From Crambe crambe (Eukaryota > Porifera > Demospongiae > Poecilosclerida > Crambeidae): DNA of 64,000 nucleotides. This document shows positions 21,925 through 33,800 of this stretch, in pieces. How positions within the stretch are numbered: position 1 is the stretch's first letter; each line of letters starts with the position of its first letter. Position numbers and translations under genes: made by a program. The DNA is taken from positions 6,324,001-6,388,000 of the forward strand of contig OZ004589.1 in NCBI GenBank assembly GCA_963924555.1, read 5' to 3'. Below the pieces are notes generated by a model. It was not told where the DNA came from. It made no database searches and was given only the letters and a program-made list of their open reading frames with translations.

Positions 21925-23745
21925 GGAAATACCATCTATCTTTCAACAAGAACCTTCTCTCCCTTCAACTGATTTCAGGCGTATATTTTGGAACCAACAG
22001 GTTCATCCAATGATAATTATAATTCTTTGATGTATGCATGTATAGTGTTTCTTTATTTCAGGTAGCAGCTTCGAAACTCAAAAATTAAACTAGCTAACAT
22101 CAGGTGGCACCTACTCTTTATCCGTTGGTACCTTAATATTTCAAGGATATCTACAAAGGCTTATGAAGTCATAAGAGAGTCTGGATCATAATTGCCAACT
22201 AGGAGAGCTTTGAATGACTATAGCTATATACACTGGATATCGGCATAAAATTGACCAATTTCTGACGGAGCAGACAAAAGTGGAAGATTGGCAAAAGTAA
22301 TTTTTTAGATGTATTAGAATCCTAATCATGAATTTGCATGCATGCACAGATATATTTCAGTTATCATTGATGAAATGAAGATTCATGAAGATCTAGTGTT
22401 TGATAAGACTGGTTGGGACCGTCAATGAACAACTCCAGCAAATGGAGAATGAAATAAAGTTGGTCCAACCACACAAAAATATAGCTAGCTACTTACGAAA
22501 GGAATTTTTATCAAATTGCATATGCTAGCTTTCTCACTCAAGGTTAGTCATAAATTTTGATCCATTGCATGCATGCATGCCGATAATATTGCAATTCTTA
22601 TTATAAAAGATTTAACCGGATAAAATTAATCTTATACTGGATAGTGTATCCGTCGCCTTGAGGAGTGTGATTTTAAGGTATTATAATTTAGCTAATTATT
22701 AATTTTTGGTAGAATGCCTTAGCTAATGTCATCCTTTTACAGGTTATACTTATTGTATGTGACGCCAAATGCAACAGAAGGTTCCTCAAAGGAATGGGCA
22801 TCAAAGAGGAGCGAAAAGCAGGAGTTGTATACAAGACAATTATATACCGTTTTAGTACAGACAGGCACACATCATGTCCAATCCACCAGACTACTTGCAA
22901 CTGCTGGTATATTCTTCGAGATCTGGGGTACTCATTACATGTGGGTGTGTTTCATTTCATCAACTATAGCTATAAAGTTATCAATAGAAAAACACATAAA
23001 TAGAACATGCAATGGAAAGCACATTCTATGGGAGCACCTTCGTTTCCTTTATGAAATATGAGCACATCAATCTGACATCATTTAGCAAGATGAGGCTCAA
23101 CTTGTGGTCCATGCATGCTGTTATTATCTATTAATATAACGGTTCTGAGTAGATCTATCAGTTTTGCACTCACAGAAGGACGAGTTCACTGAGACTGCCA
23201 AATTTTGCCTCATGTTTGACAAATGTTTTGATTGCATGAATACAAGAAGAGCTGGAGTATCACTGTCATGTATATACAAAATATAGTGCATTATAGTGGC
23301 TTAAAGAAATATTTTTAGGTTACATGATTGGAAGGATTCAGTAAAGAAAAGAAGTGGTTATAATTATGAGCAGAAAAAGTGGATGATATTGAGTTATGAA
23401 ACGATTGAAGATGACAAGTGTAGTGCTCAATGATACCCTATTAATTGTAGCCAATGGTATAATTCTGCATGCAGTTTTTTCTTTCGTTGAGATGGCTCGC
23501 TATATATCTCCTAAACCAGAAACAAGGATTATTCATCCTATCAGAAAGGTTGGTCAGCAGCGAGCAAGGGGAGGCAGAAGTGACAATCCAATGTAAAAAG
23601 ATTTTTAGAAATTCTCAGGCAATAAGAGTACAGAGATCAATAGCTATTGTTTCAGGTGGAAATGTGAGGAAACATGGTGCCTCTTGGGCTATAGATGAGC
23701 TTAGCCAACCCCTCCGTAAACGCTGTAAAAGTTCAGTTCTGGAGT
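21925..23745 (+). pseudogene. Decayed P-element-like transposase (unit B copy)
   Basis: Fragments in order match the better preserved P-like transposase at 53024-55740: FRRIFWNQQ (about 22000), RWHLLFIRWYLNIS and KAYEVIRESGS (22110-22190), VIIDEMKIHEDLVFDKTG (about 22365), VCDAKCNRRFLKGMG, NGKHILWEHLRFLYE (about 23015), HINLTSFSKMRLNLW, ETAKFCLMFDKCFDCMNTRR, WMILSYETIE, and a C-terminal IRK..GGRSDNPM block. The catalytic IDEM and DGA.CNR regions survive, but many shifts and stops plus a 26-bp-scale deletion after DKTG (compared with unit C) show it is dead. P-type transposases move DNA elements by cut and paste. Confidence 0.75.
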
Positions 23746-23806
23746 GACGTCATGCAGAGTATTATAATAGCTATATACATCATTAATAATTATAATATTA
23801 TAATAA

Positions 23807-24680
23807 TTATGCAAGAGTATCTTCACTCTGTGTGCCTTCGACTATTTTTCTTTTCAACTCTTTATGCAACGAATGTTTCCCCTTCATGGAAGTGGACTTT
23901 GCCTTTTTGTATTTTTCTTTGATGGCATGTGTTTTACTATGTCCCCATGCAGTAATCCAGGTAAAGGCAATCTCCTTTAGAAGCTCTTCACCAAGGTCGT
24001 CATCATCAATGCTGCATATCATACTCCAAACTAGTTGTAGCTCTTCATTTTCACATAACCACTTCAAATTATCCTTCTTAACTCTCTCTACTCCTTTCCC
24101 TTTCAATTTAAACACAGATGTCAGTTCTTCATCGACCATGAATCTTCAGAAACAGGAAAAAAAAATCATATACAGCATCCTTCACATGAAACAATCCTCC
24201 CCGATCAGTAAGATTGGTCCATTTTTCTGTGCTAGATTTTGATGGTGATGTGCTGGAGCTGAGTTTGCCACCCATTTGTTGTTAAGAATTCATTAGCTTT
24301 GGACTTATTGGTAGTCTTCTGGGTATATATACTTTTAAATTTATTTACAACATATCCTGCACAGTAACGCACAGCATTCTCTTCCATAGAGCTCAGATTT
24401 CTGGTGGAGTGGGGTTGGGTAGATGCAGATTGATGAGGAATTTGGATAAACTTTGCAAATAGTTTTTTTTTCTTCCATTATTAATTGCCATAGTGTGTCA
24501 TGTGCCTTCAAGTCCAAAGATCTATCACAACACTTACATATTTTTAGGCCATCATTGAGACTAATCAGCCCTGACACTCTGCAGCTTGTAACGACTGACA
24601 GTGACAAGAGTATTTCTCTTTAGCTCTTCCAACTTGGAAATATCTAGAAGAACTCCATTATTTACTAATTTTGCGCAACA
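23807..24680 (-). pseudogene. Convergent second ORF of P-like element, decayed (unit B)
   Basis: Lies tail to tail with the P-like transposase remnant, as ORF2 does in the intact element at 52318-57029. The frame at 24139-23807 contains WSMICSIDDDDLGEELLKEI and TWITAWGHSKTHAIKEKYKK, aligning with KYVTIRGFSFTKSVMETYKQ of ORF2. Upstream, in shifted frames, ENAVRYCAGYVVNKFKS (about 24365) and WTNLTDRGGLFHVKDAVYDF (about 24210) align with EINAIHYIGGYIIQSI and CVDRGGLIHITDGF. GY and RGGL motifs of this type also occur in C-terminal regions of other transposases. Function unknown. Frameshifts make this a pseudogene. Confidence 0.6.
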
Positions 24681-26032
24681 TACACAGCGAAAAATCTACA
24701 ACTTGTAACAAGTCTGGACTGCCCCACATACCGGTTATGACCTGTACACAGGTCTGTAACAGGTCAGTAAAATCTACAAGTCTGTAACAGGTCCGTATTT
24801 TTGGACTGTATCAGACCTGCTGCCATAAAGATAAAAAATTAGTACTTCCGGTGCTTAGCAGTCGAACCGCGCACGTATTGTATTATTTTTGCAAAATTTA
24901 ATTTCCAACCGGAAGTGGGCGGAGTCGAATAAAAGCCAAGATGGCGAAAAGTGCTGTCACGAAAAAATTGGATCCCCTTTACCAAAAGTTATCCGGGCAT
25001 GCGCGCATAGCAGATTGAAGCAGAAATGCAATTTTTTTGTTTTTTGTTTTTTCCCCCATAGATTTGTAATAGCTATAAAGGTGATGATGAAATTAAAAAA
25101 AAAAAAACAAAAAAAAAACAAAAAAAAAAACAAAACAAAAAACAACAACAAACAAACGAACAAAAAGAAAAAAGCAAAACAAAACAAAACTGCAGCAGCA
25201 GCAAACCAAATCAAAATAAGAAAGAAAGATTCTAAGAAAGAAAAAAAAGGCTGACTACAAAAGACCGTCCAGTTCGGGGGTAGGGTTGGAAATGCAGTCG
25301 AACCGCGCACGTAATAAAAAACGCATGGTTTTCTCATTTTAATTTCCCGGTACTTGGCCACACCATGAGGTTTTACGGGATTGGAAACGGATCACGTGCT
25401 CTCGTTAGCAACTAACAACCGAGGCGCGTTGACATAGCTAGCACTTTCGTAAAGTTGCTGTTCTGACAAGATCCGTGAGGTAAGACTTATGCCAATGATA
25501 CTATAATACACTAGGGCATAGAATAAATTTTAGCTCAGAATTTCAAGTTTATTCCTTACAAACTTGATAGCTGCTGGTTATCCTTGGGCTTCTGACCGTC
25601 ACTCTGTCTTGCAAACGTGAAAATGCTCTGAACATGCGTGGAGTGCACTATGATTATAGCACAAGTATCGATAATTATCGAGCAGATAACTGATGGGAGG
25701 TATTTTAAAGTATCATTCATTTTGAAGCAGTTGAGCTAGCTAGCATGTTTCTACTACAGAGTCCACATGCTTGGAGAACTCTGAGGTAGCTAATGGCTAC
25801 ATAAAGCTTCTGTCTCGATCATCAGACTAGGAAATGGTCGTCAAACTTACTTGGCGCAATGCTATGGCTGCCTAGCCTCGCACGCACGGTAGGTTACATG
25901 CTTGCCACCGCTGTGGATCCAGGCCTTTATCAAAAAATCTGGCCAATTTAAACACTCGAGCGCATTGTTTAGACATCATTGAGACTGAAGTTGGAGCATC
26001 TCTATCGCTGCTCGTCCAGGTATGGATGTAAC
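24681..26032. other. Non-coding part of unit B with A-rich tract and element fragment
   Basis: Contains repeated CTGTAACAGGTC motifs (24710-24800), a 20-bp direct repeat GCAGTCGAACCGCGCACGTA at about 24869 and 25290, an A/AAC-rich tract at 25097-25250, and at about 25366-25560 a truncated copy of the P-like non-autonomous family found at 34064 and 58233 (AGGTTTTACGGGATTGG, then CACGTGCTCTCGTTAGC). The lysine-rich and Phe-rich frames through the A tract are artefacts. Confidence 0.6.
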
Positions 26033-27571
26033 CATAGATATTAGACACGGAACAGGAGTATTTGCTCATGAATAATTCATGAGTTAATGAGGCGAGTAGT
26101 TGCACCGACTATGAGATGCTACAGTTGAAAATTACAGTTTAATACTGACTAACACTTCCTACTCTACAACTGAGGGTAGACCAGACACTTGAGATCACTA
26201 CCGTTGCAGAGAAACTCAACCACTAAGCAGCCATACCTCGATCGATTTTTTGACGTCAATTTTCTCAAACTGCAGCCATGTGCTGACCGTATTTTGTACT
26301 TTTTCTTATTATATGAACCAGTGGGCAGGGCCAGACGGAGAGATTTTGAAAAGAAGCCACTGTACGCGAGAGCTATGGCCCATCGATCGTTCGATCGACG
26401 GCTAAAAGCGATCAAAATTCAGGAGTGTTGGCTTTTCTGGCTAAAATCTCTCCGTGCCGCCCTGCATCTTGGTTTATACAACTGGAATAAGCACAAAAGA
26501 CAGTCATCACAAGCCTGTAGTTCGAGAAAATTGACGTCAAAAAATCGATCGAGGTATGGCTGCTTAGCGGTTGAGTTTCTCTGCAACGGTAGTGTTCTCG
26601 AGTGTCTGGTTTGCCCTCAGATGTAGAGTAGGAAGTGCTAGTCAGTATGAAACTGTAGTTTTCAACTATACCATCTCATAGTCGGTGCAACTACTCGCCT
26701 CATTAACTTATGAATTATTCATGAGCAAACGCATACCCGCCGCCTTATCCGTGTTTGCCGGGAAATTCTGGCGCGAGATATGAATGCATAGTTACCACAT
26801 AGTTAAGGATGAGTTCTGCAAAAGATATCAGAGTAGATATTAGTCTAGTAGCTTAATATTAGTTGGGCTAGAGTGTTTCCATTTTGTGTTTCTATAAAAA
26901 CTTAATATGATACTAGATCTAGCTAGACAGTACAAATCTATGAGATTCAGTATCTCAAGGATTTTGAAAGATGAAGAGTTTAGTCTTCCTCTCCAGCCAT
27001 CTATAGATGCCCGTTCTTGTGCAGAGAGCTTTATGGAGTGGATAATAAAACATGATAATGCAAATAAATAATAGAAATTTAATAATAATAATTATTTAAC
27101 CCGTAGTTTGACACTGCATTAAAAGAAAACTAACAGCTATGAATCAATATAGCATATATCATCCGATAGACAAACTATTATACTACTAAAAGATACCAAA
27201 CACACTTGACTTCTAAATTTATGTGAGTCCTGTTCTAATCCCACAAATTGGTAAGCCTATAAAATCTTTAGCAACATATCCTACACCAAAAACAGTTATT
27301 ATACTCTTTATTTCAGTCTATTCCAGTAAGAAACTTTACCTTCCAAACTTCTATAGGAGAAAATTATTGTTACAAAAGCACTTGCACTCGCAGTTCTAGT
27401 CCCACAAAGTCTGTACCTCTCTTCCTCAGAAAATGTATTACGACAATAGGGCTAAATTTTCTATGGTTACAACGCGGATAGCATGCGCGAAATGTATTAG
27501 CTTAATGGGCGTGACGTCACATGACGTAGGCAGTTTCCAATCCTGTTCCGGTTCCGTGTCTAATATCTATG
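26033..27571. mobile_element. P-like non-autonomous element, 7-bp TSD (unit B only)
   Basis: Begins CATAGATATTAGACACGGAA and ends with its reverse complement. Flanked by ATGTAAC (26026-26032 and 27572-27578). Unit C has the empty site ATGGATGTAACAGACACAAC at about 48313, so the insertion followed the duplication. The terminal CATAGATA and 7-bp duplication match the P-like element at 52318. No transposase inside; most of the left half is a long palindrome. Confidence 0.85.
26060..26729. repeat. 670-bp near-complete palindrome inside the P-like element
   Basis: TTTGCTCATGAATAATTCAT at the left end pairs with ATGAATTATTCATGAGCAAA at the right. Inner landmarks pair too: CCTCGATCGATTTTTTGACG (about 26237) with CGTCAAAAAATCGATCGAGG (about 26535), and CGGAGAGATTTT with AAAATCTCTCCG. 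Two mirrored frames (26164-26415 and 26189-26626) are by-products of the palindrome. Confidence 0.85.
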
Positions 27572-27578
27572 ATGTAAC

Positions 27579-28105
27579 AGACACAACTGATACTATAACC
27601 CTCTGCTGCGCATGCGCGCTGAGGGTTAATGAGGAGGAGTTGGAGCTGAGCAGGAGAAGAAGAGCTGGCTATTTGGCTGCAATTGGTAGAGACTTAACTG
27701 AGTAGTCATGATTTAAGAAATGTCAGAATTTATTCCAAGTATTTTATTTCTGGGTGGCCAGCTTTAATTATTCGACCATGCAATTCAATCCTGACCGGCT
27801 TCCCACACAAAATGTGTGGTCTAGATGCGACATGAGAGCATTACATCAGTATCATGACTGTTATATCTCCGAAGAAAGTCCAGAAATGCACGCATTCATG
27901 CACCACCAATAGAACCATCAACAACACCAGTTACTTCCATTGATTCAGCACACATGCATGGAGCACCAACAGAAACAGTAAAATCATCCAGTTACTTCCG
28001 TTGATTCAGTTAATGCATTGATTGAGGCAGCGATCAACTGATGATATACCTGCTACCGAAGTCAACAGGTACTCAGATGCACAGAGCCAAACTGAGGATA
28101 ATATT
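27579..28105. other. Unit B sequence with short frames of unknown meaning
   Basis: Aligned with 48324-48818 in unit C. A frame here (to 27705) has RVNEEELELSRRRRAGYLAA. In unit C a second small frame (48463-48654, MSEFIPSILFLGGQL) is open, while in unit B it is interrupted soon after GGQL. No family recognised; not called as genes. Confidence 0.5.
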
Positions 28106-29129
28106 ATTCTATTAGCTCCGCCCAGTTTACAGCTGGGAAGTTGAATTGTTGAACAATTATAGTAGCAGCTTGGGGCTACCAGTTAGTCTGTAGGCTTAGT
28201 TGGTATCGTGTACTGTGTGATTTCTACTAGGGGGTATCCGATTATCAATGAGATTGCCCGATGTTAAGTGATCTTCAGACGTTTCTTTTGTGGTGGATTC
28301 TCTGCACGGTATTATTTCATTGATCCCTCGCGCTTCATAATTATTTAACTAGTGCACATTTGCCCTATCTTTCCATCGTGGAATTTTATTTTATTAATGT
28401 CCAGGCTGCCCTCTGCAGTGTCCGTTCATATATGGCGGTCAATAATTGAAAATCTACTCTACTGTCAAATTTCTCATTGGCATTGGTCCTCATGGTACTG
28501 TTTCTTATAATTATTTCTGATATTGTACTAGCTGATTGGGGATTTGATATTGCTGATTCAGTCAGTGCATTTCAGGCCAGGTGACCGATTATTAACAGCA
28601 GAAGTTGAAGAGACCAGATCTCTGGCTAATGTACGCATACATGTAGAAAGAGTGATTGGTGCAGTATGCCAAAAGTTCTCCATTTTACAATGAGAGCTGG
28701 AGAGGAGTGTCCAATTGTTAGGCAGAGTTTGTTGTGCCCTCAGCAATATCTGTGACTCAGTTGTGCCATTTAATAATGACTAGTAGAGTAGATTTTCAAT
28801 TATTGACCGCCATATATGAACGGACACTGCAGAGGACAGCCTGGACATTAATAAATAAAATTCCACAATGGAAAGATAGGGCAGGCATACACTAATTAAA
28901 TATGAAGCGCGAGGGATCAATGGAATAATACCGCGCAGAGAATCCACCACAAAAATCCGAAGATCACTTAACATCGGGCAATCTCATTGATAATCGGATA
29001 CCCCCTAGTAGAAATCACACAGTACACGATACCAACTAAGCCTACAGACTAACTGGTAGGCCCAAGCTGCTACTACAATCCTTCAACAATTCAACTTCCC
29101 AGCTGCAAACTGGGCGGAGCTAATAGAAT
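28106..29129. mobile_element. PIF/ISL2EU-like element with about 350-bp inverted arms (unit B)
   Basis: The left arm 28106-28460 (ATTCTATTAGCTCCGCCCAG to AATCTACTCT) and right arm 28784-29129 are reverse complements with few differences. The roughly 320-bp centre keeps the end of a DDE transposase. The right arm plus about 110 bp of flank is also present, inverted, at 29935-30405. The family name rests on the transposase fragment only. Confidence 0.75.
28540..28760 (+). pseudogene. C-terminal fragment of a DDE_Tnp_4-type transposase
   Basis: The plus-strand frame reads [40 protein letters not shown], a stop, then LLGRVCCALSNICDSVVPFN. The [10 protein letters not shown] block and C-terminal CALSNI are hallmarks of PIF/Harbinger and ISL2EU transposases (DDE_Tnp_4). 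Upstream catalytic regions are missing, so it is a deletion derivative. The unit C copy is at about 49255-49480. Confidence 0.7.
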
Positions 29130-29324
29130 TTAAAATGAACACGTCAGCAACTTGATATTCGGACTGCAAATAATCCATCGTCTCTTCCTGGCCGTTACAA
29201 AGCTTTGGAAGTAAGTATTTTAGTTGCAAAATAGTACATCCAACATATTTAGAAGGATCTAGCTAACGTACTTTTATTCTAAGATTGATACCTAAGGTTT
29301 TGGCTAGTCTCGCTAGCCAGCCGC

Positions 29325-29344
29325 ACTTCTTTTTTTTTTGCGAG

Positions 29345-29384
<40 letters not shown>

Positions 29385-29870
29385 AAGTACGTCTGGTAAC
29401 AATTGCCAGGTTTTCACAGAATGTTGGAGCCACCAAAAAATAACACGCGCGTGCGCTTGGCTCATAAGCAATGCCATGGTTAGCTGTGAGTGTCTGAGTT
29501 CTGTCAGTGCAATCTCTGCTGCTGCCAACAAGTTGGGCTATCAAGCAAGCAAGATTTAGAGCTTTGTTTCGGGAAGCATTGTGTGTCTTCCAACAGGTAG
29601 GTCAGAATAGCTAGCTATAGACTAGTTGGACTGCAAGACCTTTCTTGGCGCTTGAGTCGGCCATGCTACGCCTGAGTACGGCTTGATCTCAGGTAGCTTT
29701 AGCTATAGATGGATCTGATTTTTAATTGTGTGCGCACCCACATGTGGTAAATTATTATCCCACGAGTCACGTGATGCACATTCTTTGAAAGAACGGAAAC
29801 CTGGCGATTGTTACCAGACGTATTTTTCCCTTCCCCTCCTCGCAAAAAATACGTCTGGCACGCGGTACTA
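29325..29870. repeat. Inverted-repeat element containing a poly-G run
   Basis: TTTTTTGCGAGG..ACGTCTGGTAACAATTGCC at the left pairs with the reverse complement at about 29800-29870. A run of about 37 G (29347-29383) sits in the left arm; the corresponding stretch in unit C (58155-58180) is four G followed by A. The Gly- and Pro-rich frames across the run are artefacts. Confidence 0.65.
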
Positions 29871-29934
29871 GGTTTCGTCGCAGCAGAATGCACGGCCAAA
29901 ACTTTAGCTTAGGCTAAACATGTCAGATGTACTA

Positions 29935-30405
29935 TTTTTCAAACTTAAATTGCTCCAGAACTTACTTCTAATGCTTTATAATGGCCAGGAAGAATCCGAT
30001 GGATTATTTGCAGTCCGAATATCAAGTTGCTGACGTGTTCATTTTAAATTCTATTAGCTCCGCCCAGTTTGCAGCTGGGAAGTTGAATTGTTGAAGGATT
30101 GTAGTAGCAGCTTGGGCCTACCAGTTAGTCTGTAGGCTTAGTTGGTATCGTGTACTGTGTGATTTCTACTAGGGGGTGTCCGATTATCAATGAGATTGCC
30201 CGATGTTAAGTGATCTTTGGACGTTTCTTTTGTGGTGGATTCTCTGCGTGGTATTATTCCATTGATCCCTCGCGCTTCATATTTAATTAGTGTATGCCTG
30301 CCCTATCTTTCCATCGTGGAATTTTATTTTATTAATGTCCAGGCTGTCCTCTGCAGTGTCCGTTCATATATGACGGTCAATAATTGAAAATCTACTCTGT
30401 CATTA
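29935..30405. repeat. Inverted copy of the ISL2EU-like right arm and flank
   Basis: Reverse complement of 28784-29240: landmarks GCCAGGAAGA, CAAGTTGCTGACGTGTTCAT, ATTCTATTAGCTCCGCCCAG and AATCTACTCT appear in that order. It lies between units B and C. The remaining bases up to 30734 show no gene. Confidence 0.75.
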
Positions 30406-30829
30406 GCTACATTAAAACATGATTACATAATATTATAATAATAATATACACACTTTTCCAGTGACAACATGCATACTTCTCTCCTAACTTCCAAGTAGTT
30501 ACATTCTTTATCTAGCCACTAGTATGCTTCCAGTGATTTATAAGCTTTGAATTGCTTTCCAGGGATGCAGCTAGTTTGGAGAACCAGGTAAGAAACTAGG
30601 TCTGCAGAAGTAAAGGGAGGAAGTGTGGGAGACTCGTTGTGAGTTTTTGTACTGATATCGGTCGCAATTTCTGCAAATATCTTTGTTTGGCTTCTAGTGG
30701 AAGTTTCTGAGTGTAGCTAGCATGCAGGCTGGGAAATATACTAGTGGGTGTGGTCTGTAAATATATTTACAATTTCAATGATGTTCACTGCAAATAATCG
30801 GAATGATACAGGAAATGACCAATAGATAT

Positions 30830-33800
30830 TTACAGGAAATAATATATTATGTAAGTCCAATACATCACAGATGGAGACCACACAATGGAGGATTCAGGGA
30901 GTCCCAAAGCAGAAGAAGTGAGAGTTCCAATGCCTTGTACTGTACTATTGGCAATGCCTTGTACTGTACTATTGGCAATGCCTTGTACTGTACTATTGGC
31001 AATGCCTTGTACTGTACTATTGGCAATGCCTTGTACTGTACTATTGGCAATGCCTGGTGGTGTTGAAGCAGAAGAAGTAGCAGAAGAAGTAGCAATACCT
31101 CGGACTTGTACTGTGATATTGGCAATGTCGGGTGATACTGAACCTCCATTGGAGTTGTCCCCTATGCACTCATACACTCCATCATGAGCTGGGTACTGCG
31201 CATTCACTATGTGCAGTGTGGACACTACACTCCCATTGGTGATGGTATCTACCGTGAAGTTATTAACTGTAACATCAGTAGGGGTGGTCACATCAGTTTG
31301 GTTGAAGGGTACAATCTGGTTGTTTGATCTCCATGTGATGGTGGGAGCTGGAACTCCAGTTGAAGTACAGGAGATGTCCACACTCCCTCCCTTACCAACA
31401 GTCACCACACTAGCTCCACCATTGAGAGTGGTACTGGCACCCACTGCAGGAAAGAACATCTACACATAAAAACTGATATGGAATGAAATAATTTCAATAC
31501 CTGCTCCAATCACTCTGAAAATAACAACTCTGCTAATATTTACTACAGGTATATGTGTAGTAGCTACATACACTCCCAGATCATCTGCAGTGGTTGGTTC
31601 ACGCACAAAAATCTCAAAAAAATGTGGCAACTCCTGAAATGAGAGATAGAAAGGAGCAGTAGGGAGTACACTCAGTGTGTTTCCATTCCTTTGCCAAAGA
31701 AGCCAATTATAATAGCCAGCAGCTGCGACCTCAAGCAACAGTCTCTCAGGAGGACGTAGGACAATGATGGAGGAGGGAGTTAATCTTCTCAGATTTTCCT
31801 CACCTGAATGGTTTAGGGCAATGGTGGTGACATTATCTATCAATGATTATACTGACCAGTGTCCAGTCGTAAAGGATGATCGAGAAGCAGTTCAGAGTTA
31901 TTGTCTATGGCGACAAGCTGAAAGATTCCAGCATAAGATTCCTGGAAGTCGAAGGTAAGGACGGTGGTCAAGCGATTATTGGAGCCTGGAGTATCCATGG
32001 ATGTGACATTAAATGGGGTCCCATCCTTCAACCACATCACTGAGGGGGTGGGATAAGACGTGGAGTCATCACCAACATGGCCAATCTCATACAACAACTG
32101 AACGTAGTCTCCCACTTCATATCTATTTCTGTTGTCAGCAATACCAGAATCAATGTGTTTTTGAACTATTCGAAGTGATCCATCAGTGCTTGAGTCGTAT
32201 GCTGTGAGTATAGCATGAGTGTTCAAAATGCATGGGACTTATGCATGTTTATCACCTGTGAGTGTCAGAGCAGTCCCATTTGTTGTGGTTGTCCCATTTT
32301 GAGCAGTGCACTGGTACGTCCCATTGTCAGAGGCCTGGAAGTTGTCCACCACCAGTAGGAAGGTGATGGAGGTGTCAGAGGTGGAGTTCCTGATGCGAAT
32401 GTGAGGCGGATCATTGACCAATGGGACACTGTCCTTGTTCCATGTCACTGTGAGAGCTTTGGAGTTGACTTCACAGTAGACCCAGACCACAGAACCCTCC
32501 ACTATCCTCTGACTACCTCCACTGAACAGCACAGCAGGGAGAGAAGTCACTGTCAGCTGGCTCTGGACAGCTACATGACATAATGATAATAAAGAGGAGG
32601 CTTAACGGGGTGGGACCCTCATCATTTAACTCCTTACATTACGTATCTCTTTTTTTAACATTATCTCTTTTTTGGTGAGTAAAAATAATTTATCTCGGTA
32701 GCTATGACCATTGGGGCGACAGTTCAGTTGCTACTAACTGGATTTCTCAATGATTTCTTATAGTGTCAGGGGTGCATGTGGTGACTAGTTCAGTGCCTTA
32801 ATGGAGTCAAGTTACTTTGAGGGCTCTTGAATCACTTAGTGCCCTCTTCGAAGTGCTCTCACTCTGAGGGCATGTAGTTGCATACAGGTATGTAGATTTT
32901 AAAATAGTTAGCTAGACCTCGACAAACAGGATCTATGGTATTTAGAAACCCTTACTTATTAGCTAGCTAGTTACCTGCAGTCATGATCATGAGGTACTAT
33001 AATAACTCCAAGGACAAGTCTATATAATCTGGCCCATGGGCCAGGCAACTTGTTTCCATGGCTCCTCAACTAGGTAGCAAATTATGGCCATAGTGTACCT
33101 AGGCTCTGATTTGCTTGCACATACACCAAAATTTTCACACAAACTTCCCACATTATTATTACTATTACACTTTATGACAGCATGTGACGTCCGTCACAGA
33201 TATGTAACTAAGTGGAGCTTCTGGAAAAGAGAAGACAAGACTGGTTGGTTACATTAAAACTAGCTCCAATGCTAATCACATGATAAACTAGGTAAACCAA
33301 CCCTTTCCGTAGTCTGGGCGAGCAGACCTTTCGACCTTTCGGGGGTGGGGCAAGAGGAAAAGAAAGGTCTGGAGACTCTCGACACAGTTTTGTGTTCTCT
33401 GCAGGAATTTCGATAGGCCAATCAGATTCGAGTAGTCACATGACCAGATAATAATAAGCGCGCATGTACGAGCACAGTACATGCATGAAGCTAGTAAGCG
33501 ATCTTCTTCTTTTGCTAGCTATGGGTAAATCTACCAGACACACTTATCTCTCATTGATCGATCGAGCTCGAGCTAGATAGCTAGCTATGCCTATGGTGCG
33601 TGGGTGTGAGCGCGCGCAGGCACACGTGCATTCTTTGCATGTGATATTGATTTTAATTACGGAACACGGAATAGTGTCAAGAGTCTCCAGACCTTTCTTT
33701 TCCTCCCGCCCCACCCCCCAAAGGTCAAAAGGTCTGCTTGCCCAGACTACCCTTTCCCACATGGCTGCAGAAGGAGCTATAGCTATATATACATGTAGTA

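Noticed and set aside
24841-25310. tRNA-like look of GCAGTCGAACCGCGCACG
   Set aside because: No cloverleaf arms around it; it is a 20-bp direct repeat.
24889-25361. Lysine-rich (plus) and phenylalanine-rich (minus) frames
   Set aside because: Direct translations of an A/AAC-rich low-complexity tract, with no start context or domain.
26164-26626. Two similar frames on opposite strands (83 and 145 codons)
   Set aside because: They are mirror images created by the long palindrome; no known domain.
29263-29559. Poly-Gly and poly-Pro frames
   Set aside because: Produced by the poly-G run.
30803-31187. Plus- and shifted-minus-frame repeats (ALYCTIGN, ALPIVQYK) over the minisatellite
   Set aside because: Shadows of the real minus-strand Ig gene C frame; the 24-bp unit keeps all frames open.
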